Shown in pieces: positions 1 through 8,600 of a stretch of 64,000 nt of DNA. Under the pieces are notes generated by a model, which was not told the origin of the DNA, searched no databases, and saw nothing but the letters and a program-made list of their open reading frames with translations. Position numbers and translations under genes: made by a program. Origin of the DNA: Flavobacterium sp. 1355 (GTDB taxonomy: Bacteria > Bacteroidota > Bacteroidia > Flavobacteriales > Flavobacteriaceae). The stretch lies in the NCBI RefSeq assembly GCF_017833415.1, contig NZ_JAFICC010000005.1, positions 124,001 through 188,000 of the forward strand, given 5' to 3'. The stretch's first letter is position 1; every line of letters starts with the position of its first letter.

Positions 1-1
1 A

Positions 2-772
2 CTTAAAGCAGCTCACATAGGCATTGCCATGGGAAAAAAAGGAACAGCCATAGCAAAAGATGCTGCCTCCCTTATTCTGGTAGAAGATGATCTTTCTAAA
101 ATGGTAGATGCCATCGCAATGGGAAGGAGAATTTATACGAATCTCAAAAAGGCAATTCAATATATTATATCAATACATATCCCTATAATTCTGATCGTCT
201 TTATTCCACTTGCTTTAGGATGGATTTATCCCAATATTTTCAGTCCGCTCCATGTAATTCTGCTTGAACTTATTATGGGGCCAACCTGTTCGATACTCTA
301 TGAGAATGAACCTATTGAAGCCGATACCATGCAAAGAGGACCAAGAGCATTGACATCTACTTTTTTCAAGACAAAAGAATTGATAACAAGTATTTTGCAG
401 GGTGTTGTTATTAGTATTGGAGTATTAGGTATATACCAGTGGTCATTATACAATCAATGGAATGAAGACAGCACGCGAAGTATGATTTTTTTGACTTTGA
501 TTACGGCCAATGTTGTGCTCACATTAGTAAACCGATCTTTTTATTATTCATTATGGGTAACACTTCAATATAAAAATTTCATGGTTTCTCTTTTAATTGG
601 TATTACAGTGCTTTTGGTTATACTGCTTTTTGCAGTACCCTTTTTACGCTCTTTATTTAATTTTGAAATGCTTACAATTTATCAGCTCATTGTATGTGTT
701 TTGGCAGGATCAGTATCCGTATTATGGTTTGAGGTTCCAAAATATTTTACAAGGAAATGCAAAATCTCCTAG
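2..772 (+). CDS. Cation-translocating P-type ATPase, C-terminal part
   Basis: The frame is open from the window edge, so the gene is cut at its 5' end; the first in-frame ATG (base 29) is internal. The visible protein begins at the end of the P domain (GIAMGKKGTAIAKDAASLIL, the hinge region of cation ATPases), followed by the DDLSKMVDAI segment and four to six hydrophobic helices of the Cation_ATPase_C type. Such pumps use an aspartyl-phosphate to move Ca2+, Mg2+ or other cations across the inner membrane. The Asp-phosphorylation motif and substrate helices lie outside the window, so ion specificity cannot be read. It converges with the next gene with a 4-base overlap of the stops. Confidence 0.85.
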   Translation, partial: LKAAHIGIAMGKKGTAIAKDAASLILVEDDLSKMVDAIAMGRRIYTNLKKAIQYIISIHIPIILIVFIPLALGWIYPNIFSPLHVILLELIMGPTCSILYENEPIEADTMQRGPRALTSTFFKTKELITSILQGVVISIGVLGIYQWSLYNQWNEDSTRSMIFLTLITANVVLTLVNRSFYYSLWVTLQYKNFMVSLLIGITVLLVILLFAVPFLRSLFNFEMLTIYQLIVCVLAGSVSVLWFEVPKYFTRKCKIS

Positions 773-2124
773 ATTTCTACCTCACTTCCTATAAGCGGAA
801 CACTGCAGTTATAACCATATCGCTCCTGAATTTTAATTCGAAGTTCATCTGCCGGAAGATTTTCTCCATGTACTAAGTAAATACATTTGGGAACATTTTT
901 AAGAGCTGAAAGCCAGTTTACAAGATCTTGCTGATCGCCGTGAGCAGAGAGTCCTTCAATCTGAACTATTTTAGCCCCTACGTTATAGTAGTTTCCGTAT
1001 ATTTTAATTTCATCGGCACCTTCAAGAAGTCTTCTTCCTCGAGTGCCTTCAGCCTGATAGCCTACCATTACAACAGTAGTTTTCTCGAGGCCTATATAAT
1101 GCTCGAAATAAGATAATACACGTCCTCCGGTGGCCATTCCGCTTGCGGCAATAATTACCTTCGGCTGAGGATCTTCAATGATTCGCATAGTTTGTTCGTA
1201 TTGGGAAACTATTTTAAACATTTTGCACATTTCATGACAGTCATCGGAAGAGAGTTTGTGCCATTGCATATTCTGTAAAAAAATATCCAGGACACTGGCA
1301 CCCATCGGTGTATCCAGTATATACGGAACATTTGGAATTCTGTCCTCTGTTTTAAGCTGCCATATCAAATACATTATGGATTGTGCTCTTTCAACGGCAA
1401 ATCCAGGAATAATAATAGTTCCTTTTTGTTCGATGGTAGTATTGATATAGTATTCGAGTTCTTTTTTAGCATCCAGATCAGGATGAATACGGTTACCATA
1501 TGTACTTTCTAAAAAAAGATAATCTCCAAGTATAGGTTTTGTGGGCGCAAACATGAGGACATCATCATCACGTCCTATATCACCGGAGAAAACCAAAGTT
1601 TTATTTTCAAGAGTAAGTGTAATACTGCAGGCACCAATAATATGTCCTGCACCAGTAAAAACGGCAGCAATATTATTGGCTATAACCGTTGATATATTGG
1701 GCTGTATAATTTTAAAAAATGGAAGAACAGCTTCAGCCTCTTGTAAAGTATAGAGCGGTTCTGCTTTTTCATGTTTGGAATAATGTTCTTTGTTGGCTTT
1801 ATTAGCTTCTTCTTGCTGAATTTTAGCACTGTCTAAAAGAACAAGTTTTGCCACATCCTTAGTAGGCGAAGTACAGTATATTTTACCTTTGAATCCCTGT
1901 GCAACGAGTCTTGGAAGCCATCCGCAATGATCCAGGTGACCATGGCTAAGCAGTACATAATCTATTGTAGAAGGCAAGACCGGTAAGGGCTCCCAGTTAA
2001 GTTGTCTAAGAGCTTTAAGGCCTTGAAAAAGTCCACAATCAATCAATATTCTGGCACCATTACTTTCTAGGAGTGTCTTTGAGCCTGTTACGGTTCCGGC
2101 TCCTCCAATAAATTTTACTTTCAT
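769..2124 (-). CDS. Beta-CASP metallo-beta-lactamase-fold hydrolase (RNase-like)
   Basis: A 451-residue protein with the two-metal site of the MBL fold: SHGHLDHCGW (H61, H63, D65, H66), GAGHIIGA and FSGDIGR. The beta-CASP motifs follow, including ASGMATGGRVLSY and a C-terminal LSAHGDQQDL histidine. This architecture belongs to the YSH1/CPSF73-like group of zinc-dependent RNA-processing nucleases; the bacterial members are usually annotated as exonuclease-like and act in the cytoplasm. The natural RNA target is unknown. It is one base downstream of the ATP-cone nuclease gene on the same strand and is probably cotranscribed with it. Similar MBL genes are often found beside P-type ATPases and PEP synthase in stress/anaerobic clusters, which fits this setting. 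Confidence 0.85.
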   Translation of the reverse strand: MKVKFIGGAGTVTGSKTLLESNGARILIDCGLFQGLKALRQLNWEPLPVLPSTIDYVLLSHGHLDHCGWLPRLVAQGFKGKIYCTSPTKDVAKLVLLDSAKIQQEEANKANKEHYSKHEKAEPLYTLQEAEAVLPFFKIIQPNISTVIANNIAAVFTGAGHIIGACSITLTLENKTLVFSGDIGRDDDVLMFAPTKPILGDYLFLESTYGNRIHPDLDAKKELEYYINTTIEQKGTIIIPGFAVERAQSIMYLIWQLKTEDRIPNVPYILDTPMGASVLDIFLQNMQWHKLSSDDCHEMCKMFKIVSQYEQTMRIIEDPQPKVIIAASGMATGGRVLSYFEHYIGLEKTTVVMVGYQAEGTRGRRLLEGADEIKIYGNYYNVGAKIVQIEGLSAHGDQQDLVNWLSALKNVPKCIYLVHGENLPADELRIKIQERYGYNCSVPLIGSEVEI

Positions 2125-2125
2125 T

Positions 2126-2965
2126 TTAAATAAGTTTACAAATTTGTGAAGCTTCTTTTAATACGTTTCTAATCCTGTTTTCACTAATTCCTATTTTATG
2201 AAGACTTTTCGAATCATTAATTAGATCTTTTACAAGCATCTGATTGAGAATAAGCAATTTTTCTTTTTCACCTATTGAGAGTGTTGTGAGACAGGTAAGG
2301 GGGTAGAGTGCTCCTTTGTCTATTTTATTTTTAATACTTTCATTTTTAGGATAATCCCAGCTTAAGAGCGTTATTTCACTACAGATCGCAAAATTTTCAG
2401 CATCTTTAGTAAATCGGTTGTTAGTTACTATTATACAGGAATCGATGTTTTCGCTTCCGCTAAAAATAGTATGCTGTTTCGCTTTGAGATCATTAAACCG
2501 GGAAAGAATATACATCGGCACTTTTACATCTGAAGCGCCTTCTCTGCTGCTGTGGAATTTACATTCGACCATCCAGACTTTGTTTTCTTTTTTCAGTGCC
2601 ACATCTACTTCATGCGATACACATTTTCCCTGCAAGTTGAGATTTGTCCTTGTTTTATAACCTTCTGCGGCATAAAGTCTTGATATGAATTTTTCAAAGA
2701 AAAAGCCTGCCGGACCAAGCATTTGTAATGCGTAGCGCAGGTTATATCGCGCAGCATGTCCGTTTGATGCTTTTTTTAAGATCGCAAATGCCAGCTTGTA
2801 TATTTGCTTGGTTGTTATGCCTTCATAGATTTGATTCTGTATTTGTACCAGGCACTCCCTGATAAGATCAGGATCAGCTCCTGATTTTTGAAGAGAAAGT
2901 TTTAGTTTTTCAATATCGAAAGGTACGACATGACCTGAGTGCTTAATTACTTTCATGTTATTCAC
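2126..2965 (-). CDS. ATP-cone domain plus restriction-endonuclease-like nuclease
   Basis: 279 residues in two parts. Residues about 4-90 form an ATP-cone (KVIKHSGHVVPFDIEKL start, as in ribonucleotide-reductase and NrdR allosteric domains). Residues about 95-200 form a PD-(D/E)xK nuclease core of the Mrr type, with the Asp of HEVDVAL and the E-x-K of MVECKFH visible. The combination is known from bacterial stress clusters; nucleotide-controlled DNA cleavage is plausible but is an inference. It lies one base upstream of the beta-CASP gene on the same strand and about 80 bases downstream of hsp20. There is no sign of a partner methylase, so it is unlikely to be an ordinary restriction enzyme. 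Confidence 0.75.
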   Translation of the reverse strand: MNNMKVIKHSGHVVPFDIEKLKLSLQKSGADPDLIRECLVQIQNQIYEGITTKQIYKLAFAILKKASNGHAARYNLRYALQMLGPAGFFFEKFISRLYAAEGYKTRTNLNLQGKCVSHEVDVALKKENKVWMVECKFHSSREGASDVKVPMYILSRFNDLKAKQHTIFSGSENIDSCIIVTNNRFTKDAENFAICSEITLLSWDYPKNESIKNKIDKGALYPLTCLTTLSIGEKEKLLILNQMLVKDLINDSKSLHKIGISENRIRNVLKEASQICKLI

Positions 2966-3047
2966 TATTACGGCAGATTCTGATTATCAAAATAGCAAAT
3001 AAAATGTGCTCACAAAATATATTTTATAAGCACATCTTATTTTTAGT

Positions 3048-3497
3048 TTATCCTATTTTAATTTGTTTTGCAGGAGTTTTAGGACTGCTGTTCTTTTTGG
3101 GTAATGTCAACTTTAAAATGCCATTTTTATAATTAGCATCAATTTTATCAGCTGTCACATTATCGGGTAAAACAAAAGAACGGCTGAAGGAGCTATAAGA
3201 GAATTCTCTTTTTCTAAAATTTTTGCCTTCTTCTTTGGTTTCTTCTTCTTTTTCTGCGCTGATAGTTAATACTCCATTTTTAACCTCTGCTTTGAAATCT
3301 TTATTTTGAAGCCCAGGCGCAGCAAGTTCAATTTCAAAATTTTCTCTATTCTCAATAACATTAACATTGGGCATAAAAGCTCCTTTTTGATTTGTAAAAG
3401 CAAAAAAAGATGGCATGTCCAAAAAGCCATCATTAAAAAAATCATCGAAAACGTTTGGTAAAGAAACGTTTTTCTTGGTTGGCACTAGTGTTGTCAT
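3048..3497 (-). CDS. Hsp20/alpha-crystallin small heat-shock protein
   Basis: 149 residues with the alpha-crystallin core at about 45-140: NVIENRENFEIELAAPGL, then GVLTISAE and the family signature NGILKLTLPKK near the C-terminus. Small heat-shock proteins hold unfolding proteins in an ATP-independent way and assemble into oligomers; the C-terminal KQIKIG resembles the I-x-I anchoring tail. The first ATG after the spacer gives a normal family length. An FNR-like palindrome (3571-3584) is centred about 80 bases upstream of the start codon, matching the spacing seen at ppsA. This suggests control by the neighbouring two-component regulator. Certain as to family; the in vivo client set is unknown. 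Confidence 0.93.
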   Translation of the reverse strand: MTTLVPTKKNVSLPNVFDDFFNDGFLDMPSFFAFTNQKGAFMPNVNVIENRENFEIELAAPGLQNKDFKAEVKNGVLTISAEKEEETKEEGKNFRKREFSYSSFSRSFVLPDNVTADKIDANYKNGILKLTLPKKNSSPKTPAKQIKIG

Positions 3498-3570
3498 GAT
3501 GTTCTAAAATTTAGATTAAACATTTCATTGAATTGTTAATCAAATTTAGCGCAGATTATCGGCAGATAAG

Positions 3571-3584
3571 ATGACGCAAATCAT
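3571..3584. promoter_or_regulatory. FNR-like palindrome upstream of hsp20
   Basis: The sequence is ATGAC-GCAA-ATCAT, a near-perfect 5-4-5 palindrome resembling the FNR/FixK box TTGAT-N4-ATCAA. It is preceded by ATAAG, as is the copy at 8486. It lies between the regulator gene and hsp20, about 80 bases before the hsp20 start. It is the likely binding site of the REC-CRP regulator encoded alongside; this is inference from motif, position and the E-x-x-S-R recognition helix of that protein. Confidence 0.6.
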
Positions 3585-3615
3585 GTGAGAAATTGATACT
3601 CATCACATTGAAAAA

Positions 3616-4665
3616 TTAGTTTTTTATTCTGCTTAGTTTTTCTAAATTAAGAATATGTATCGTACTGGAAGTCTTTTCGATTAATCCTTCTTCTTTAAAA
3701 TCGCTTAAAGTGCGGCTTACAGTTTCAGGTGAAGTTCCGGAAAAAGCTGCCAGATCATCTCTGGAAAATTTAATACTGGTTCCATTAGAGCTATGTTGCT
3801 TTAGCAGGTGTACAATGCCTTGGGCAATTCTTTTTCGTACTGACATATAAGCAATCTGCAGCAATCGTTCTTCTTTTTCCCGCATATCGTTTGCGAGAAT
3901 TTTAATGAATTTGGCTCCCACATCCGGATATAAAAAAAGAAGTTTATCAAGGTGTTCTGTTGGCAGGAAGCTCAAAAACGTATCTTCCAGTGCAATAGTG
4001 GCATCATTATAAGTATCATTTGAGAACAGTATGCTAATATCCAGATAATCATTTTCTTTATAAACACCCGTAATAAGTTCACGTCCATCTTGAGTAAGTT
4101 TTACGGTCTTCACTTTTCCGCTTATGATATAATAAATGCCTAATACATGATCACCTTCGTAATGTATATATTGATTTTTTTTATAGTGTCGCGTACTGCG
4201 ATCAAGCATGATTTCTTTTAATTTTACGAGCCCGTCTTCTTTAGAAATAGCTGCATTTAGGTTTTCGGCACTCTGTCCATAAAAAAGCTGCTGTAGCTCT
4301 TTTTTTTTCAATCGGGCTTCTATTGCCCTTAATAATTCGATATCATCAAATGGCTTTGTAAGGTAATCATCAACTCCCAGTTCCATGCCTTTTCGAATAT
4401 CAGCCCTTTCTGCTTTGGCAGTTAAAAATATAACAGGGGTTGCCTGTGTTTCAGGATGTTTATGAAGAATATGCAATACGCCATATCCATCAAGTTCAGG
4501 CATCATAATATCACATAATACAAGATCAGGTACTATTTTAAGCGCTGTTTCAACTCCTTTTTTTCCATTAGCCTCGGCAAAAACCTCGTATCCTGAAAGT
4601 TCAAGTATTTCAACAACATTTTCTCTGATATTGTCATTATCTTCAATAATAAGTATTTTAGTCAT
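3616..4665 (-). CDS. Response regulator with receiver fused to CRP/FNR-type module
   Basis: Starting at the ATG inside the end of the kinase gene (8-base overlap) gives 349 residues. An upstream in-frame start would add 13 poorly fitting residues. Residues 1-120 are a receiver: acidic pair E8/D9, phospho-acceptor D52 (LVLCDIMMPE), T82 and K104. Residues about 155-260 form a cyclic-nucleotide-binding-like beta-barrel. Residues about 272-345 form a CRP-type winged helix with the recognition helix SPETVSRTL, which carries the E-x-x-S-R that reads TGA/TCA half-sites. There are no cysteines in the CRP part, so it is not an Fe-S oxygen sensor itself. It is translationally coupled to the kinase and very likely phosphorylated by it. 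Confidence 0.9.
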   Translation of the reverse strand: MTKILIIEDNDNIRENVVEILELSGYEVFAEANGKKGVETALKIVPDLVLCDIMMPELDGYGVLHILHKHPETQATPVIFLTAKAERADIRKGMELGVDDYLTKPFDDIELLRAIEARLKKKELQQLFYGQSAENLNAAISKEDGLVKLKEIMLDRSTRHYKKNQYIHYEGDHVLGIYYIISGKVKTVKLTQDGRELITGVYKENDYLDISILFSNDTYNDATIALEDTFLSFLPTEHLDKLLFLYPDVGAKFIKILANDMREKEERLLQIAYMSVRKRIAQGIVHLLKQHSSNGTSIKFSRDDLAAFSGTSPETVSRTLSDFKEEGLIEKTSSTIHILNLEKLSRIKN

Positions 4666-5848
4666 AACGTGGGAGTTCAATAGTGAATAAGGTTCCTTTA
4701 TCAATGGCGCTTTTAAATGAAATAGTACCCTTCATCAATGACACATAACGTGAAACAATATGGAGTCCCAGGCCGGTCCCGGGAATATTTCCTGTATTAT
4801 GGGCTCTGAAAAAAGCTTCAAACAAATGTTTGTGATCTTCCTCGGGTATACCAATCCCGTTATCTTTTACGTTGATGGTTATGGCATTGTCAGTTATGGC
4901 AGTCCATAGTTCGATTTCGGTTTCTTCTCCAGAGTATTTTATAGCATTGGATACGAGGTTAATAATACAATTTTTAAGTAGGTTTTTGTCCAGTTTTACA
5001 AAAGCAACCTCGGTACTTGATACACATATTATCTTTTGTTTCTTTTTTGTGAGAAGCTTCAGTTCTCCTATAACCTCTTTAATGAAATCCTGCAGATTAA
5101 AACTGGATACCTGCAGTATAATTTTATTCGATTCAGCCTTTTCAAGAAGCAGAAAATCATTCAGAATTGCGGTAAGGTTTGCAATGGCACTTTTTATTTT
5201 ATGTATATGTGTTTCAATTTTTGGGTTGTTTACATCTTCCACATATCGTTGAATTAAGGCAGTAGAGAGCTGAATGGTGCTCAATGGGGTCCTGAATTCA
5301 TGAGATGCCATAGATAAGAGCCGGCTTTTAATTTTGTTGAGTTCCTTCTCTTTTTCCAGGGTGTTGCTTACTTCTTCTTGTGTGACGGTTAAGGCCTCAA
5401 TTGTTTCATTTAAAGTTTGTGTACGGTCTTTTACAAGTTCTTCTAAATGCTGTGTGTATTGCATTAAACGGTTTTCTGCTTCTTTTTGGTGGCTCATATC
5501 ATGAATGAAACCTGCAAAAATTCGCTCACCCTCAAATTTAACTTCACTTACTCCAAGTCTAAAAGGAAATATGTTGCCGTCTTTTTTTCTCCCAAGAACA
5601 TCTCTGTCATGTCCAATAATATGTGGAATTCCTGAAGCTTTATAGTTTTCTATATAAGAATCATGTTTTTCTCTATCTGGAGAAGGCATCAGCATAGAAA
5701 TGTTTTTGCCGATAACTTCCTCAGGATTATACAAAAAAAGCCGGCACGCAGAAGGATTGATAGATTCAACAATTCCCTTTTCGTTGATTGTAATAATTCC
5801 ATCGATTGCATTTTCTATAATTGCATTTAAAAGTGCCTGGTTTCTCAT
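4658..5848 (-). CDS. FixL-like PAS sensor histidine kinase (probable haem O2 sensor)
   Basis: 396 residues with no membrane segment, so cytoplasmic. A single PAS domain (about 5-125) closely follows the rhizobial FixL haem PAS pattern: ISMLMPSPDREKHDSY contains His62 at the position of the haem ligand, HIIGHDR has Arg82 at the place of the distal oxygen-switch arginine, and KKDGNIFPFRLGV and AGFIHDMS match the FixL core. A coiled linker follows. The phosphorylated His183 is in SHEFRTPLS, the N box is NLVSNAIKYS, and the ATP lid motifs are DNGIGIP and GTGLGL. Stop and start overlap with the regulator gene. Haem binding is inferred from motif agreement only; a flavin- or ligand-free PAS remains possible. 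Confidence 0.85.
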   Translation of the reverse strand: MRNQALLNAIIENAIDGIITINEKGIVESINPSACRLFLYNPEEVIGKNISMLMPSPDREKHDSYIENYKASGIPHIIGHDRDVLGRKKDGNIFPFRLGVSEVKFEGERIFAGFIHDMSHQKEAENRLMQYTQHLEELVKDRTQTLNETIEALTVTQEEVSNTLEKEKELNKIKSRLLSMASHEFRTPLSTIQLSTALIQRYVEDVNNPKIETHIHKIKSAIANLTAILNDFLLLEKAESNKIILQVSSFNLQDFIKEVIGELKLLTKKKQKIICVSSTEVAFVKLDKNLLKNCIINLVSNAIKYSGEETEIELWTAITDNAITINVKDNGIGIPEEDHKHLFEAFFRAHNTGNIPGTGLGLHIVSRYVSLMKGTISFKSAIDKGTLFTIELPRYD

Positions 5849-5963
5849 TTTGCAATCGATTTGTTTTAAACAAATTTCGTTAAATGTTTTTGATAATCAA
5901 TGTTTTGTGTTTTTATTTTTATCTAATAATTCCATTTTAAATTTATAACTTCAGAAGTTCTTT

Positions 5964-8375
5964 TTAGTGCACAGAAATACTTCTTTTTAGCCTTATTTGG
6001 GCTAAGGATGTATTGATATTTTTAATGCCATTTATCAAAGCATCGGCATTAAAAGAGATACTGTTGATTCCTGCTGTAACTAAAAATTTTGTAAATTCTG
6101 CCGAATCACTTGGCGCCTGTCCGCAAAGGCCAATTTTCTTATCCATTTTATTGGCTGCAGTTATCATTTGAAGAATAAGTTGTCTGGAAGCTGCATTCTG
6201 TTCATCAAAAAGATCCGCAATTAATTCAGAATCTCTGTCGATGCCCAATGTGAGTTGTGTAAGATCATTGGAACCGATAGAAAAACCATCAAAAATTGCA
6301 GCAAATTCTTCGGCCAGTAATATGTTGGAGGGAATTTCAGCCATTACATATATTTCCAGATCATTATCGTGTTGTTTTAAACCATATTCTGCCATGATAG
6401 ACAACACTTTTTCCCCTTCTTGCGGTGTTCGGCAAAAAGGGATCATTAGCTTTACATTGGTAAGTCCCATTAAGTCGCGCACTATTTTCATAGCCTCACA
6501 TTCAAGCCTGAATCCTTCACGGTATTTTTCGTGATAATAACGCGAAGCACCACGTAAACCAAGCATCGGATTTTCCTCGTGAGGTTCAAAATAAGAACCT
6601 CCGAGAAGCTGAGAATATTCATTGCTTTTAAAATCGCTCATTCTCACAATAACTTCTTTGGGATAAAAAGCTGCAGCTATTGTAGCGACGCCCTGTGAGA
6701 GTTTTTCGATGAGGTAATTGGGCTTATTACTATAGTTTTGTGTGAGTTTTGTTATCGCTGAACTCTGATCAGGATCAAGTACTTTTTCCGGATGCACCAG
6801 AGCCATGGGATGTATTTTTACATCGTGGGTTATTATAAACTCAAGCCGAAGTAGTCCTACGCCATCATTTGGATAAAATGATAATTCAAACGCTTTTTCA
6901 GGCTCGGAAACGATCAGCTGTACTTTTGGTTTTTCAGGGAGGTGTATTTTGTTTAGTGGAGAGGTTGTCTGCAGGTATTTCAATTTACCTTTATAAACAT
7001 AGCCGGTTTTTCCTTCTGCACAGCTCAGGGTAATAAGATCTCCGTCTTTAATAATCTCCGTGGCATTACCTGCACCAACAATGGCGGGGGTTCCCATTTC
7101 TCTCGCTACTATAGAGGCATGGCTTGTTCTTCCTCCTTTATTGGTAATAATTCCTGCAACTTTTTTTAGGATAGGATCCCAATCGGGACTGGTAAAATTA
7201 GTAACCAAAATTTCCCCGCTATGCAATTTTGAAGCCTCTTTTGGCGATAATAAAATTCTCGCAGGACCCCAAATTATACGGTTTCCAACAGCCTCTCCCT
7301 GGACTAATGCGATTCCTTTTTTCTCCAGTTTATAAGTATTTATGAATAGAGGCTTTCCTAACGAATGCACAGTTTCTGGTCTGGCCTGAATAATATAAAG
7401 TTCGCCATTAAGGCCGTCTTTTGCCCATTCAAAATCCATAGGTTTAGTATAATGTTCTTCTATAATGAGGGCCCATTTGGCGAGTTTTTCAATTTCAGAA
7501 TCATCAAGAACAAATTTGTCACACCATTTTCGGGGCGTAACTTTTAAAACGGTTGAATTCGTACCCGAAGGATTATCATTATAGATGAGCATCTTATTTT
7601 TTGCTCCAAGATTTTTCTGTAAAATAGCTTTTTTATTATTTTTAATGGATGTTTTAAACACCAGAAACTCGTCAGGGGTGACAATACCCTGCACGATTGT
7701 TTCGCCAAGACCCCAAGTACCTGCAATATGAATCACATCCAGAAATCCTGACTCTGGTTCCAGAGTAAACCCAATACCCGAGCAAGCTAAATCGGAGCGA
7801 ACCATTTGCTGAATACCGATTGAAAGAAATACTTTGTCATGATCAAAACCTTTGTCAAGCCTGTATTTTATTGCCCTGTCTGTATAGAGTGATGCAAAAC
7901 AGCATTTTACGGCATAAATCAGTGGCATTGTACCTTTAATGTTTAGAAATGAATCGTGTTGTCCCGCAAAACTTGCATTGGCTAGATCTTCTGCCGTAGC
8001 ACTGCTTCTAACGGCAACCGCCATATCACTGTCTTCACATAATAGGGAGTATGCATCTGAAATTTCGGTTTGAAGATCCAGCGGGAATTTTGCATCAAAT
8101 ATCAGCTTTCTTGCTTTTGAACCAATTTCAGTTAGATTAGTAAAGTCATCCTTATCCAGAAGTTCCATTAATTCATTTAGCGTTAGGCTTAAATGATTAT
8201 ATGCTATAAAATCTTTGTAGGCAATTGTTGTTATGGCAAAACCATTAGGAACTCTAATGCCATGAGGACTAAGATTATTGTACATCTCTCCCAGAGAAGC
8301 ATTTTTACCTCCGACGTTACTAATATCTCCAATACTGATATCACAAAACTTTAAAATATATTTTTCCATTTTCAT
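5964..8375 (-). CDS. ppsA: Phosphoenolpyruvate synthase
   Basis: 803 residues, the normal length for PpsA. It makes PEP from pyruvate with ATP and water, yielding AMP and phosphate, the entry to gluconeogenesis. Residues 1-340 are the PPDK/PEP-synthase ATP-grasp part (GGKNASLGEM, VRSSATAEDL, ARPETVHS). The swivelling phosphohistidine domain follows, with GGRTSHASIVAREMGTP and catalytic His419. The C-terminal TIM barrel holds the PEP site (GLRGASRYY, SIGSNDLTQLTLG, and the CGQAPSD cysteine). Two FNR-like palindromes lie 70-125 bases upstream. Placement beside the FixL-like system suggests expression is tied to oxygen limitation, as reported for similar clusters in other bacteria. Confidence 0.95.
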   Translation of the reverse strand: MKMEKYILKFCDISIGDISNVGGKNASLGEMYNNLSPHGIRVPNGFAITTIAYKDFIAYNHLSLTLNELMELLDKDDFTNLTEIGSKARKLIFDAKFPLDLQTEISDAYSLLCEDSDMAVAVRSSATAEDLANASFAGQHDSFLNIKGTMPLIYAVKCCFASLYTDRAIKYRLDKGFDHDKVFLSIGIQQMVRSDLACSGIGFTLEPESGFLDVIHIAGTWGLGETIVQGIVTPDEFLVFKTSIKNNKKAILQKNLGAKNKMLIYNDNPSGTNSTVLKVTPRKWCDKFVLDDSEIEKLAKWALIIEEHYTKPMDFEWAKDGLNGELYIIQARPETVHSLGKPLFINTYKLEKKGIALVQGEAVGNRIIWGPARILLSPKEASKLHSGEILVTNFTSPDWDPILKKVAGIITNKGGRTSHASIVAREMGTPAIVGAGNATEIIKDGDLITLSCAEGKTGYVYKGKLKYLQTTSPLNKIHLPEKPKVQLIVSEPEKAFELSFYPNDGVGLLRLEFIITHDVKIHPMALVHPEKVLDPDQSSAITKLTQNYSNKPNYLIEKLSQGVATIAAAFYPKEVIVRMSDFKSNEYSQLLGGSYFEPHEENPMLGLRGASRYYHEKYREGFRLECEAMKIVRDLMGLTNVKLMIPFCRTPQEGEKVLSIMAEYGLKQHDNDLEIYVMAEIPSNILLAEEFAAIFDGFSIGSNDLTQLTLGIDRDSELIADLFDEQNAASRQLILQMITAANKMDKKIGLCGQAPSDSAEFTKFLVTAGINSISFNADALINGIKNINTSLAQIRLKRSISVH

Positions 8376-8443
8376 TCGTTTTAAATCAATTTTTATGGCT
8401 CTTAAATTTGTTTTTAAAGGTAGTTGATACCTAAAAATTGAAA

Positions 8444-8457
8444 ATGATTACGATCAT
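8444..8457. promoter_or_regulatory. FNR-like palindrome upstream of ppsA (proximal)
   Basis: ATGAT-TACG-ATCAT is a perfect 5-4-5 palindrome, and flanking A/T extends the symmetry to AAAATGAT/ATCATTTT. It is centred about 75 bases before the ppsA start codon, nearly the same distance as the hsp20 copy. It is a probable operator of the REC-CRP regulator. Confidence 0.65.
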
Positions 8458-8485
8458 TTTTTTATATTTTAATCTTTCTTATAAG

Positions 8486-8499
8486 ATGATACAGATCAT
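8486..8499. promoter_or_regulatory. FNR-like palindrome upstream of ppsA (distal)
   Basis: ATGAT-ACAG-ATCAT is a perfect 5-4-5 palindrome exactly 42 bases (four helical turns) from the proximal copy. It lies in the spacer between ppsA and the divergent dinD gene and could serve either promoter. The phasing on one DNA face favours cooperative binding of two dimers. Confidence 0.6.
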
Positions 8500-8600
8500 T
8501 TTACTCCTGAGATTAATAGATGATATTTGCTGTATTCGGTTGGGATAATTTTATTATCAGATAAGTCTAGAAAACAATTTCAGATTTTAAATAAAACAAT

